Positions 1 to 9,484 of a stretch of DNA of 43,234 bases are shown in pieces (the stretch's first letter is position 1; every line of letters begins with the position of its first letter). The stretch is from Acidimicrobiales bacterium. Its GTDB lineage: Bacteria > Actinomycetota > Acidimicrobiia > Acidimicrobiales > RAAP-2. The notes under the pieces are model-generated. The model was given only the letters and a program-made list of their open reading frames with translations, made no database searches and had not been told where the DNA came from. A program made the position numbers and the translations under genes. The stretch covers positions 1 to 43,234 of the forward strand of contig JADGOG010000007.1 of NCBI GenBank assembly GCA_017883065.1. The letters run 5' to 3'.

Positions 1-261
1 GGCGTGTTCCCCGCCCTGCACACCATCAACATCATGCACCTGAGCTCGCCGCACAGCGCCATCTTGTCGGCGGTGATCTTCAACGCCCTGATCATCGTGG
101 CGTTGATCCCCCTGGCCCTCCGGGGCGTCAGGTTCAGGGCCGCCGGTGCTGCCTCCGTGCTGCGCCGCAACCTGCTCATCTACGGGCTGGGCGGCTTCAT
201 CATCCCGTTCATCGGGATCAAGCTCATCGACATCATCCTCACTGCGTTGGGAGTCAAGTAA
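1..261 (+). CDS. kdpB: K+-transporting ATPase subunit B, C-terminal fragment (window starts inside gene)
   Basis: Tail [41 protein letters not shown]...[28 protein letters not shown] is characteristic of KdpB; followed by kdpC. Confidence 0.96.
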   Translation, partial: GVFPALHTINIMHLSSPHSAILSAVIFNALIIVALIPLALRGVRFRAAGAASVLRRNLLIYGLGGFIIPFIGIKLIDIILTALGVK

Positions 262-1052
262 TGCGCCGTCAACTCATGACCGCCATCGGCATGATCATCG
301 TGATGACCCTGGTGCTCGGGTTGGGCTACGGACTGGCGCTCACCGGCATCGGCGAGGCGGCCTTCGGCCACCAGGCCAACGGATCCGTCGTCGAGAAGGG
401 TGGCAAGGTCGTCGGCTCCTCGCTCATCGGCCAGAGCTTCACCGACGCCAAGGGCAACCCGATCCCCAAGTACTTCCAGGCCCGCCCGTCCGACGCGGTG
501 ACCTCGTCGGCCACCGACAACATCACCGTCAGCGGTGCTTCGAACTACGGTCCGTCCAACCCCCTGCTGATCGGCTTCGTGCCCGGGGTGAACTCGGTGG
601 GCCTCGACGGGAGCCCGTCGAAGACCAACCCGTTCGCCACACCGGCCGACCCGTTCTGCGTGCCGGTCGACACCACCTCGGATGCCGCCCCGGTGGTCGC
701 CCCCTCCCCCGGCCAGAAGTACGCCAAGAACAGTGACGGCACCTACGTCTGCGACCCGAACACCGTCCCCCAGCGGGCCATCGCCTACCGGACCGAGTTC
801 GGGCTGCCGGCCAATGCCGAGGTTCCCGTGGACGCGGTCACCGCCTCGGGGTCGGGCCTCGACCCGGAGATCTCCGTCGCCAACGCAGACATCCAGGCCC
901 CCACGGTGGCCCGGGTCCGGGGACTGTCCCTGGCCACCGTGACGGGTCTGCTCAAGGCCAACACCACCGGGCGTAGCCTGGGCGTGCTCGGCGATCCCGG
1001 GGTGAACGTTCTGACCCTGAACGTGGCCTTGGACCACCTGGCCACGCGGTAG
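261..1052 (+). CDS. kdpC: K+-transporting ATPase subunit C
   Basis: N-terminal TM, then HQANGSVVEKGGKVVGSSLIGQSF and VTASGSGLDPEIS, KdpC hallmarks; TAATG overlap with kdpB. Confidence 0.96.
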   Translation: MRRQLMTAIGMIIVMTLVLGLGYGLALTGIGEAAFGHQANGSVVEKGGKVVGSSLIGQSFTDAKGNPIPKYFQARPSDAVTSSATDNITVSGASNYGPSNPLLIGFVPGVNSVGLDGSPSKTNPFATPADPFCVPVDTTSDAAPVVAPSPGQKYAKNSDGTYVCDPNTVPQRAIAYRTEFGLPANAEVPVDAVTASGSGLDPEISVANADIQAPTVARVRGLSLATVTGLLKANTTGRSLGVLGDPGVNVLTLNVALDHLATR

Positions 1053-1092
1053 ACAACGGAGCGGGACGCGGAGCGTCAGGAGGCCTCACCAG

Positions 1093-3762
1093 GTGGCACG
1101 GGGAAAGCTACGGCTGTATCTCGGCGCCGCTCCCGGCGTGGGCAAGACCTTCGCCATGCTCAACGAGGGGTGGCGCCGCAAGGAACGCGGCACCGATGTG
1201 GTGATCGGCTGGGTCCAGGACCACGGTCGGCCCCAGACCGACGCCCAGATCCGCGATCTCGAGGTCTTCCCCCGCATCACCGTCGACTACCGGGGACAGC
1301 CCTTCGAGGAGATGGACCTCGACGGGCTCCTGCAGCGCAAGCCCGAGCTGGTGCTGGTGGACGAGCTGGCCCACTCCAACGTCCCCGGATCCAAGCACGC
1401 CAAGCGGTGGCAGGACGTCGAGGAGCTCCTCGACGCCGGGATCAACGTCATCTCGACGGTCAACCTCCAGCACCTCGAGTCGTTGAACGACGTCGTCGAG
1501 AGGATCACCGACGTCGCCCAGAACGAGACGGTGCCCGATCCCTTCGTCCGGGCCGCCGATCAGCTGGAACTGGTCGACATGGCCCCCGAGGCCCTGCGCC
1601 GACGCCTCGCCCACGGGAACGTCTACCCCCCCGAGCGCATCGACACCGCCCTGGGCAACTACTTCCGCGCCGGCAACCTGACCGCATTGCGGGAGCTGGC
1701 CCTCTTGTGGGTGGCCGACCGGGTGGACGAGGAGCTCACCGACTACCGCGAACGGCACAACATCGCCGGGCCCTGGGAGACCAAGGAGCGGGTGGTGGTC
1801 TCCCTCACCGGATCGCGCGGCAGCAGCGTGCTGATCCGACGTGCGGCCCGCATGGCCATGCGCACCAAGGCCGAGCTGGTCGGTGTGCACGTGCGCACCG
1901 ACGACGGCCTCACCGGGTCCGGGTCCCAGGGGTTGCGCCAGAACCGCGCCCTCCTCGACGATCTCGGCGGTCGCTACGTCGAGGTGGTGGGTGCCGATGT
2001 GGCGCCCGCGCTCGTCCAGGTCGCCCAGGCCGAGAACGCCACCCAACTGGTCATGGGGGCCACCCACCGGAGCCGGCTCACCGAGTTCGTCCGGGGTTCG
2101 GTCATCAACTCGGTCATCCGGGCTGCCGGAGGTTCGCTCGACGTCCACGTCATCGCCACCGGCACCGCCCCGGAGACCGGTGCCGACGACGACACCGTGT
2201 CTCCCGGCGGCGACGCAGCCAGCCGACTTCCCAAGGCCGTCACGCGCCGCCGCAACCGGATCCTCTCGCCCTTGTCGGTGCGCCGACGGGCAGCTGCGTT
2301 GGCCATCGGCGTGGTCGGGTTCCCGCTCCTCACCGTGGTCCTCACCGATATCGGCAGCCATGCCGACCTGTCCACCGCCCTCAGCACCTACCTGGTCCTG
2401 GTGGTGGCGGTGGCTGCCACCGGTGGAGTGTGGCCGGCAGCCCTGGCGGCCATCGCCGGGTTCTTGCTCTCCAACTACTACTTTGCGCCGCCGGTGCACA
2501 CGTTCACCATCGGAGACGCCCGGGACATCCTGTCGCTGCTCATGTTCCTGGTCGTCGCCGGCGTGGTCAGCGTGCTGGTCGACCTGTCGGCCCGGATGAC
2601 CGCCACCGCCATCCAGGCCCGGGCCGATGCCCGGATGCTCGCCCGGGTGGCCGGTCGGATGGTGGCACCCGAGGGCAACCCGCTGCCCGCTCTCCTCGAA
2701 GAGCTGATGGTCGCCTTCCGGCTCGAGGCGGTGGCCGTCCTACGCTCCGACGGCGAACGTGTGCCCGTGGTCGCCTCCACCGGTGGCGACCGCTCACCCG
2801 TCGGACCGTGGTCGACCGTGGCCGGCGCCGGGAGCTCGCCGCCCACCGACCCCGACGACGCCACGGTGGTCCTCCCCCTCACCGACCGGGAGCTCCTGGC
2901 GCTCCGGGGTCCCGGGCTCACCGCCGAGGACCGTGACATCCTGGCCGCCTTCGCCGCCCAGCTGTCCACCGCACTCGAGAGCGACCGGCTCCACGCCGAG
3001 GCGGCCGAGGCCGAATCGCTGGCTCGGGCCAACCAGCTGCGCTCCGCGCTCCTGGCCGCGGTCAGCCACGATCTGCGCACGCCGCTGGCCTCCATCAAGG
3101 CGGCGTCGTCCAGCCTCCTGTCCGAGCAGCTGGCGTTCGGGCCCGACGAGACCCGCATCCTGCTCCAGACCATCGACGACGAGTCCGATCGGCTGAACAG
3201 CCTGGTCGAGAACCTGCTCGACATGAGCCGTCTCCAGACCGGTTCGATGGACGTGCTGCGACAGAGCACCGACATCGGCGAGCTGGTCGAAGCGGCCATC
3301 GACAGCCTGGGACCGAGGGGCGAGCAGGTCACCGTGGAGTCACCGGGGCCACTCCCCCGCATCCACACCGACCCGGTGCTCCTCGAACGGGCCCTCGCCA
3401 ATCTGATCGACAACTCCCTGCTCCATGCCGACGGCAAGGGTCTGCGGGTCGAGGCGGGCGCCGTGGCCGACCGGGTGGACATCCGGGTCATCGACCGGGG
3501 ACCGGGGATCCGGCCGGAGGACCGCGACCGTGTGTTCCGGCCCTTCCAGCGCCTGGGTGACTCCGAGAACGGCACCGGTGTCGGGCTCGGCCTGGCCGTG
3601 GCCCGGGGGTTCGTGGAGGCGGTCGGGGGCGAGCTCGACGTCGAGGACACCCCGGGTGGCGGTTGCACGATGGTGGTGCGCATCCCCCAGGACGTCGCTG
3701 CCCCACCGACGGCCGTCACACAGGCTGCCGTCACACAGGCTCCGGAAGAATCGGAGCCGTGA
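1093..3762 (+). CDS. kdpD: Sensor histidine kinase KdpD
   Basis: GTG start; LYLGAAPGVGKTFAMLNEG KdpD sensor domain, USP-like domain, DUF4118 TMs, H-box VSHDLRTPLASIKAA, N-box NLIDNSLLHA. Confidence 0.96.
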   Translation: MARGKLRLYLGAAPGVGKTFAMLNEGWRRKERGTDVVIGWVQDHGRPQTDAQIRDLEVFPRITVDYRGQPFEEMDLDGLLQRKPELVLVDELAHSNVPGSKHAKRWQDVEELLDAGINVISTVNLQHLESLNDVVERITDVAQNETVPDPFVRAADQLELVDMAPEALRRRLAHGNVYPPERIDTALGNYFRAGNLTALRELALLWVADRVDEELTDYRERHNIAGPWETKERVVVSLTGSRGSSVLIRRAARMAMRTKAELVGVHVRTDDGLTGSGSQGLRQNRALLDDLGGRYVEVVGADVAPALVQVAQAENATQLVMGATHRSRLTEFVRGSVINSVIRAAGGSLDVHVIATGTAPETGADDDTVSPGGDAASRLPKAVTRRRNRILSPLSVRRRAAALAIGVVGFPLLTVVLTDIGSHADLSTALSTYLVLVVAVAATGGVWPAALAAIAGFLLSNYYFAPPVHTFTIGDARDILSLLMFLVVAGVVSVLVDLSARMTATAIQARADARMLARVAGRMVAPEGNPLPALLEELMVAFRLEAVAVLRSDGERVPVVASTGGDRSPVGPWSTVAGAGSSPPTDPDDATVVLPLTDRELLALRGPGLTAEDRDILAAFAAQLSTALESDRLHAEAAEAESLARANQLRSALLAAVSHDLRTPLASIKAASSSLLSEQLAFGPDETRILLQTIDDESDRLNSLVENLLDMSRLQTGSMDVLRQSTDIGELVEAAIDSLGPRGEQVTVESPGPLPRIHTDPVLLERALANLIDNSLLHADGKGLRVEAGAVADRVDIRVIDRGPGIRPEDRDRVFRPFQRLGDSENGTGVGLGLAVARGFVEAVGGELDVEDTPGGGCTMVVRIPQDVAAPPTAVTQAAVTQAPEESEP

Positions 3763-4487
3763 CCCCGGCCGCCCCCGGCGTCCCGTCCGACCAGGCCGCA
3801 GCCGGCGAAGCCGGCACCAAGGTCCTGGTCTGCGACGACGATGCCTCGCTCCTTCGGGCCCTCTCGATCAGCCTCACCGCCCGCGGCTACGAGGTGATCG
3901 TGGCCCGCACCGGCGAGGAGGGGCTCGACCGGGCTGCGCACCGGCATCCTGACGTGATCCTCCTCGACCTCGGTCTCCCCGGGATCGACGGGGTCGAGGT
4001 GATCCGGGGCATCCGGGGGTGGAGCTCGGTCCCGATCATCGTGCTGTCCGCCCGTCACCAGAGCGTGAGCAAGGTCGAGGCGCTCGACGCCGGCGCCGAC
4101 GACTACGTCACCAAGCCGTTCGGGATGGACGAGCTCCTGGCCCGGCTCCGCGCCTCGCTCCGACGGACCACCGGCGCTGCCGAGGCACCCCGCGTCGTGG
4201 CCGAGGGCTTCACCGTGGACCTGGTCGAGAAGCGGGTCACCCGCGACGGCCAGGACGTCCACCTGACCCCCAAGGAGTGGGGCATCGTCGAGGTCCTGGT
4301 ACGGAATCCGGGTCGCCTGGTCTCCCAGCGTCAGCTGCTCCACGACGTCTGGGGGCCGGAGTACGAGACCGAGACGGAGTACCTGCGGGTACTCATGGGC
4401 CGGGTGCGCCGCAAACTCGAGGTCGACCACTCACGGCCCCGTCACTTCCGGACCGAACCCGGGATGGGCTACCGCTTCGAACCCTGA
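3759..4487 (+). CDS. kdpE: Response regulator KdpE (OmpR/PhoB type)
   Basis: KVLVCDDDASLLRAL receiver, ILLDLGLPGIDG, winged-helix HLTPKEWGIVEVLVRNPGRLVSQRQLLHDVWG; GTGA overlap with kdpD stop. Confidence 0.93.
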   Translation: MTPAAPGVPSDQAAAGEAGTKVLVCDDDASLLRALSISLTARGYEVIVARTGEEGLDRAAHRHPDVILLDLGLPGIDGVEVIRGIRGWSSVPIIVLSARHQSVSKVEALDAGADDYVTKPFGMDELLARLRASLRRTTGAAEAPRVVAEGFTVDLVEKRVTRDGQDVHLTPKEWGIVEVLVRNPGRLVSQRQLLHDVWGPEYETETEYLRVLMGRVRRKLEVDHSRPRHFRTEPGMGYRFEP

Positions 4488-4511
4488 TCGAAGGCACCCT
4501 AGGATCCCGGC

Positions 4512-5597
4512 ATGGACCACGGGACGGTCGCCATCTACGACCAACGGGGCCTGACCTGGGCCGCCACCCACGCCACCGCCGGACGGCGGGCGGAGGCGGC
4601 GTCCTTCGCCGACCGGGTGGCACCCGGCGCGCTCCGGCTGGACATGGGTTGTGGGGCCGGCCGCTACCTCCCCCACCTGGGGACCCCGGCGGTGGCACTC
4701 GACGCGTCGGCGGTCATGCTCGCCGCCTGTCGGGACACGGTTCCCGACGCCCTCTACATCCAAGCCGACGTCGAGCACCTTCCGTTCGCCCGCCATGCGG
4801 TGGGCGGAGCCTGGTCATGGATGACCCATCTTCATGTTCCCCGGGTCAGACTCCCCTTGGCGTTGTGGGATCTGCACCGGGCCCTGGCCGTGGGTGCCCC
4901 CTTCGCCATCCAGCTCCTCGAAGGCACCCACGAAGGTCACGACCTCCCCGGCGACGAGCTGGGAGGACGGTTCATGGCCGGATGGACACCGCCCCGACTG
5001 GTGGACGTGGTGACCGGGGCCGGCTTCGATATCGAGCCGGGCTCGGTGGTGGTGTCCGGGGACGAGCTCCGCCTCCGGGCCCGGCGGGCCAGGACCCTGG
5101 CCGACACGGTGCGCCCGGGTATGCGACTTCTGGTCTGCGGCGTCAATCCTTCCCTCTACTCGGCCGACGCCGGAGTCGGGTACGGACGACCGGGCAACCG
5201 GTTCTGGCCGGCGGCACTGGCCTCGGGCATCGTGACCCGGGACCGCGATCCCCTCGACGCGGTGACGCGCCACGGCGTGGGCATGACCGACTTCGTCAAG
5301 CGGGCCACCCGTACCGCCGCCGAGGTCACCCACGACGAGTACCGCCAGGGGTTCGCCCGGGTCGGACGCCTCGTCGAGTGGCTGGCTCCCGGAGCGGTGT
5401 GCTTCGTCGGGCTGTCCGGTTGGCGGTCGGCGGTCAACCCCAAGGCGGTGGCCGGGCTCCAGCCCGAATCCATCGGCGGCCGACCGGCCTACCTGATGCC
5501 GTCGACCAGCGGGCTCAACGCCCGGACGACGGTCGGCCAACTCGCCGAGCACCTGGCGGCCGCCGCGGCAGTGGCCGACGCCTCCGGGGCCGGGTAG
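4512..5597 (+). CDS. Fusion protein: class I SAM-dependent methyltransferase + mismatch-specific uracil/thymine DNA glycosylase (Mug/TDG-like)
   Basis: N-term LRLDMGCGAGRYLPHL...VALDASAVML (SAM motif); C-term LLVCGVNPSLYSADAGVGYGRPGNRFWPAAL and MPSTSGLNAR (Mug/TDG motifs) in one uninterrupted ORF. Confidence 0.88.
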   Translation: MDHGTVAIYDQRGLTWAATHATAGRRAEAASFADRVAPGALRLDMGCGAGRYLPHLGTPAVALDASAVMLAACRDTVPDALYIQADVEHLPFARHAVGGAWSWMTHLHVPRVRLPLALWDLHRALAVGAPFAIQLLEGTHEGHDLPGDELGGRFMAGWTPPRLVDVVTGAGFDIEPGSVVVSGDELRLRARRARTLADTVRPGMRLLVCGVNPSLYSADAGVGYGRPGNRFWPAALASGIVTRDRDPLDAVTRHGVGMTDFVKRATRTAAEVTHDEYRQGFARVGRLVEWLAPGAVCFVGLSGWRSAVNPKAVAGLQPESIGGRPAYLMPSTSGLNARTTVGQLAEHLAAAAAVADASGAG

Positions 5598-5627
5598 GCC
5601 ATCTTCTGATCACCGGGTCCCGCCGCG

Positions 5628-5927
5628 TCAGTCGAGTCCCTCCACGGGCACCGCGTGATCGACCACCGGGGGTGACTCGAAGAACGGACCGATCAGGCCT
5701 CGCCACCGGGTGAAGGCCTCCGACTGGCGGAACCCCTCGACGTGGTCCTCCAGGGATCCCCACTGGACCAGGAGGAGATAGCGGTCGGGCGTCTCCACTC
5801 CGCGGTGCAACGCCAGGGAGAGGAATCCGGGTGAAGCGGAGATGACCTTGCGGGCCTCCACGAAGGCTCGTTCGAACTCGTCGGACGTGCCAGGTCGGAT
5901 GGTGATGAGAGCGTGCTCGAGAACCAT
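5628..5927 (-). CDS. Antibiotic biosynthesis monooxygenase (ABM)-like domain protein
   Basis: MVLEHALITIRPGTSDEFERAFVEARKVISASPGFLSLALHRGVETPDRYLLLVQWGSLEDHVEGFRQSEAF. Confidence 0.85.
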   Translation of the reverse strand: MVLEHALITIRPGTSDEFERAFVEARKVISASPGFLSLALHRGVETPDRYLLLVQWGSLEDHVEGFRQSEAFTRWRGLIGPFFESPPVVDHAVPVEGLD

Positions 5928-6033
5928 GGTGACGACGCTACCGGGGATCCCCGGAGCCCTCGGTGAGCACCGACCCCGGAATAGGACGTCCACCGCCGCC
6001 GTTGAACCGGGCGCAATCACAAAGGAGCGCTTG

Positions 6034-6750
6034 GTGAAGGTCGAGATCTGGTCGGACGTGGTGTGTCCGTGGTGTTACATCGGCAAGCGTCTCTTCGAGG
6101 ACGCCCTGGCCCGGTTCGGCCACGCCGACCAGGTCGAGGTGGAGTGGCGGAGCTTCGAGCTCGATCCCCAGTCACCAGCGCATGTGGACATGCCCATGAG
6201 CCGCATCCTCGAGCGGAAGTACGGCATGACCAGGGAGCAGGCCGAGGCGGCCAACGATCGGATGACCGACCTGGCCGCCGGCGTTGGTCTCGAATACCAC
6301 CTCGACGAGGTCCAGGTCGGCAACACCTTCGATGCCCATCGGCTGATCCACCTGGCCTCCGCCCACGGCCTGGGCGACGCCATGAAGGAGCGGCTGTTGG
6401 CTGCCTACTTCACCGAGGGAAGGTCACCGAGCGACCATGACACGCTCACCGGGCTCGCGGTCGAGGTCGGTCTCGACCGAGGCGAGGTGGCCGCCACCCT
6501 GGCCGGCGACGGGTTCGCCACCGAGGTACGCCACGACGAGGCACGGGCCGCCTCACTCGGGGTGAGCGGCGTCCCGTTCTTCGTGATCGACGAGGCGTAC
6601 GGGGTGTCGGGAGCCCAGCCGGCCGGGGTGCTCCTCGGGGCGCTCGAGCGGGCCTGGTCCGGGTCCCACCCGGCCAGCGTGGTCAGGACCACGGGCGTAG
6701 ACACCGAGGACGGGGCGACGGCGTGCGCGGACGGCACCTGCGCCGTATGA
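6034..6750 (+). CDS. DsbA family oxidoreductase (FrnE-like)
   Basis: [25 protein letters not shown] (CPWC thioredoxin-fold) ... [24 protein letters not shown] aaaggag upstream of GTG. Confidence 0.93.
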   Translation: MKVEIWSDVVCPWCYIGKRLFEDALARFGHADQVEVEWRSFELDPQSPAHVDMPMSRILERKYGMTREQAEAANDRMTDLAAGVGLEYHLDEVQVGNTFDAHRLIHLASAHGLGDAMKERLLAAYFTEGRSPSDHDTLTGLAVEVGLDRGEVAATLAGDGFATEVRHDEARAASLGVSGVPFFVIDEAYGVSGAQPAGVLLGALERAWSGSHPASVVRTTGVDTEDGATACADGTCAV

Positions 6751-6763
6751 GCCGGTCGGCTCA
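6748..6763. terminator. Candidate transcription terminator/dyad between convergent genes
   Basis: TGAGCCG-GT-CGGCTCA inverted repeat overlapping the FrnE-like stop codon; convergent gene follows at 6793. Confidence 0.4.
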
Positions 6764-6792
6764 CGGCCGGCACTGAGCCGAACCCCGGAATC

Positions 6793-7221
6793 TCAGTCCG
6801 GGAGCATCCCGTAGGCGCTGGCCGCGGTGAAGGTGGCCACCAGCCGGCGCTGGGCCACCATCGCCCGGCGGAACTCGGCCCAGTCGGGGTGTTCGCCCTG
6901 CGCCTGTCGGTACATGGCCACCAACGCCTCGACCACCTCGTCGTCCCCGGCGGCGGCCACCGCCGACAGGTCGACCGTCCCATCGAGGACCACGTACGCC
7001 CAGAAGTCGTCGCTGGTCACGTGGAGCGAGGCCTGGGGGTTGCGGCGGAGGTTCGCCGTCTTGGCCCGGGAGTCTGTCACCGAGATCCGCACCGTGTGAT
7101 CGGGTCCGGTCACGTACATGATGTTGGAGAGCTGGGGGCGCCCGTCGCCACGGGCGGTGACCAACACGCCGCGGCCGTGGTCACGGACGAAGGCAAAGGC
7201 GTCGTCGAGTGCAACTGCCAT
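6793..7221 (-). CDS. PPOX-class flavin/F420-dependent protein (pyridoxamine 5'-phosphate oxidase-like fold)
   Basis: GRGVLVTARGDGRPQLSNIMYVTGPDHTVRISVTDSRAKTANLRRNPQASLHV. Confidence 0.9.
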   Translation of the reverse strand: MAVALDDAFAFVRDHGRGVLVTARGDGRPQLSNIMYVTGPDHTVRISVTDSRAKTANLRRNPQASLHVTSDDFWAYVVLDGTVDLSAVAAAGDDEVVEALVAMYRQAQGEHPDWAEFRRAMVAQRRLVATFTAASAYGMLPD

Positions 7222-7282
7222 ACCCCCACCGTACCCACTTCCGCCCGGCGGCCGCCCGGGTCGCCCGGAGGTGCCCTGGTGC

Positions 7283-8782
7283 TCAGGACAGTTCGAACGA
7301 GCCGTCGTGGACCTGCACACGGGCCCCGATGAGCTCGTCGGTGACGCCGTGGGTGGCCAGCGAGCGGTCTTCGCTGACCGCCACGCACCGGCGTCCGTCG
7401 GCGGTGTCGCACAGCACCACCGTGCGTGCCGGCTCGGTGCCGTCGTAGGTCACCGTGTAGGTGGCCACCGTGGCCTCGCCCCGGTAGCCGTCGAGGGTCT
7501 CCACCATGGCGGCCGGCTCGACCACCCGGGTGGCCGACGCCGCATCCCCGGCGAAGTCACCCACCAACGGCGGCCGGCCGTCGGGTCGGTCCGACCAGAC
7601 GCCGATCCCCGGCTTGGTCAGGAGCCCGCTCACCGTGGTCACCGCGCCGAGCAGCCCGTCGCCTTCACGGATCGACCGCACCACCGCCGCCGTGGCCTGG
7701 AAGACGAAGTTGTTGAAGGGCCCGCCGGCGAAGGCCATCCCGCCGGTGACCGTCGGCGTCGAGGTGGTCTCCAGTCCCAGTGCCCGTTGCTGGACCCTGA
7801 CCGCGGCGGGGAAGCAGCTGTAGACCTCCACCACGTCGAGCTCCCCGAAGGACCGACCGAGGCGGCCCGAGGCGGCCCGACCGAGCACCTCCATGGCCGG
7901 CCACCGATGGGGATCGACCCGACGCAGGAGCGACACGGCATGGCTCGACTCGATGCCGACCAGGGGGAACACCCACCGGTCGACGGGGATCCCCGCTCGG
8001 ACCGCCACGTCGGCCGAGCAGAGCACCAAGGCGGCCGCCTGATTCACCGTCCACTGGGTGGAGTGCCACTTGTTGTAGGGGAAGGCCAGGGGTCGATTGG
8101 AGGCCGAGGGCGTGGCGATCTCGGTCGCCTCCATCGGCGTGGGGAACGCCGCTTCGGGATTGGAGCGGGCCACCAGATTGAACCGGGCCCACAGGTCGGC
8201 CACATCGGCACGGTGCTCGGCCACGGAGCGGCCCTCGGCCCAGCGGAGGGCGTTGTCGATCATGGCGTACTGCTGGACCGGGTCCCACAGCCGGTTGGCC
8301 ACCTCCACCGGCTCGAGCAGGACACCCTTGCGCCGGTGCACCACGTCGGGGAGCACTCCTCCCTGGTCGGTCTCCACCGCCTCACCTGTCGACCGGGTCC
8401 GGTCACGGGCCCATCGTTTGGCGTCGCCGCCCACCACCACCGCAACCTCGGAGCGGCCGGCGATGATGGCGGCCAGAGCGTCGTTCACCAACGTCTGTTG
8501 AGGGATGCCCAGCTCCACCAGATGGGTCCGGGCCGAGGTGGCGCCCACCGCGTCGGCGACCAGGCGGGCCGGATCGGTGTAGGCCCAACTTCCCTGGGGC
8601 ACGGCGATGCGGTCGACCTGGGTGAGGAGGGCCGGTCGACCGGTGTCGTCGCCCGCCGAGGTCACCGCCCGGATCATCAGCTCGGTGGCCTCGACGTCGG
8701 CCGATGCGGTGCCCACCCCGATCAGCACCGGGGTGCGGGGCCCGAGGGCGCCGAGCCCGGCGGGGAGGCCTGATTCGCTCAC
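7283..8782 (-). CDS. Thiolase-superfamily protein (acetyl-CoA acetyltransferase-like, atypical)
   Basis: TPVLIGVGTASADVEATELMIRAV...NDALAAIIAGRSEVAVVVGGDAKR...GRSFGELDVVEVYSCFPAAV; long C-terminal extension. Confidence 0.85.
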   Translation of the reverse strand: MSESGLPAGLGALGPRTPVLIGVGTASADVEATELMIRAVTSAGDDTGRPALLTQVDRIAVPQGSWAYTDPARLVADAVGATSARTHLVELGIPQQTLVNDALAAIIAGRSEVAVVVGGDAKRWARDRTRSTGEAVETDQGGVLPDVVHRRKGVLLEPVEVANRLWDPVQQYAMIDNALRWAEGRSVAEHRADVADLWARFNLVARSNPEAAFPTPMEATEIATPSASNRPLAFPYNKWHSTQWTVNQAAALVLCSADVAVRAGIPVDRWVFPLVGIESSHAVSLLRRVDPHRWPAMEVLGRAASGRLGRSFGELDVVEVYSCFPAAVRVQQRALGLETTSTPTVTGGMAFAGGPFNNFVFQATAAVVRSIREGDGLLGAVTTVSGLLTKPGIGVWSDRPDGRPPLVGDFAGDAASATRVVEPAAMVETLDGYRGEATVATYTVTYDGTEPARTVVLCDTADGRRCVAVSEDRSLATHGVTDELIGARVQVHDGSFELS

Positions 8783-9066
8783 CCGGACACCCGGTCGGTC
8801 CGGCGTTCACGCATCATCCGGCCCAGGTGGCGCCAGGTGACCGGGACCGCCCCGAGGTCCAGGGCCTGTTCCCTCGCCCGCTCGGGCACGTCGTAGTGGG
8901 CCTGGTGGGGTCGGCTCTCCTTGTGTTGGAACCACTCCCGCCTCATGCCCAGGTGGGCGGCGAACTCATGGAGCTCGTCATCGGTGTCGGCCACCAGGTG
9001 TGACCACCGGTCGTCGATCGGCCCCAGCCGGGCCGGTTGACGCCAGTCATCGAGGTAGACGGCCAT
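8779..9066 (-). CDS. DUF4031 domain-containing protein
   Basis: MAVYLDDWRQPARLGPIDDRWSHLVADTDDELHEFAAHLGMRREWFQHKESRPHQAHYDVPERAREQALDLGAV. Confidence 0.88.
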   Translation of the reverse strand: MAVYLDDWRQPARLGPIDDRWSHLVADTDDELHEFAAHLGMRREWFQHKESRPHQAHYDVPERAREQALDLGAVPVTWRHLGRMMRERRTDRVSG

Positions 9067-9087
9067 ACGGGTGCGGCGCCCTTCGCC

Positions 9088-9438
9088 TCAGACGACCCGG
9101 CCGGCGGCACCGTCGGCGGCGACCACCGCCAGTCCGCCCAGCTCCCACGCCAGCATTCCCCCGGCCACGTTGCGCACGTCGTAGCCCGCGCCGGCCAGTG
9201 CGCCGGCCACTGCCCCGGACCGTCCGCCGACCCGGCAGATGCAGACCACGGTCCGGTCGGTCGGGAGTTCGCCGGCCCGCTCCGAGACCTGCCCCATGGC
9301 CAGGTGGACCGCTTCGGGTGCATGGCCGGCGTTCCACTCCTCGTCCTCCCTCACGTCGAGCAGCATCGCCCCTCCGGCCACGAGGCGGCTGGCCTCGGCC
9401 GGTTCGATGTCGAGGACGGGGGTCGGTTCGGGGGTCAC
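9088..9438 (-). CDS. Rhodanese-like domain protein
   Basis: AMLLDVREDEEWNAGHAPEAVHLAMGQV...VVCICRVGGRSGAVAGALAGAGYDVRNVAGGMLAW; CRVGGRS active loop. Confidence 0.92.
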   Translation of the reverse strand: MTPEPTPVLDIEPAEASRLVAGGAMLLDVREDEEWNAGHAPEAVHLAMGQVSERAGELPTDRTVVCICRVGGRSGAVAGALAGAGYDVRNVAGGMLAWELGGLAVVAADGAAGRVV

Positions 9439-9484
9439 CGCATCACGGTACCGGAGGCCGGGCGGCCATCGGTCGACCAGCTGC

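Noticed and set aside
1108-4430. Long minus-strand ORFs opposite kdpD/kdpE (463 aa and 650 aa)
   Set aside because: Low-complexity GC-driven antisense frames without recognisable domains; the plus strand has clear kdpD/kdpE.
7861-7880. 10-bp tandem repeat ggcggcccga x2
   Set aside because: In-gene codon-level repetition within the thiolase-like CDS; not compelling.
7118-8773. 551-aa plus-strand ORF opposite the thiolase-like gene
   Set aside because: Antisense frame rich in H/G/R/P with no domain; typical high-GC artefact.
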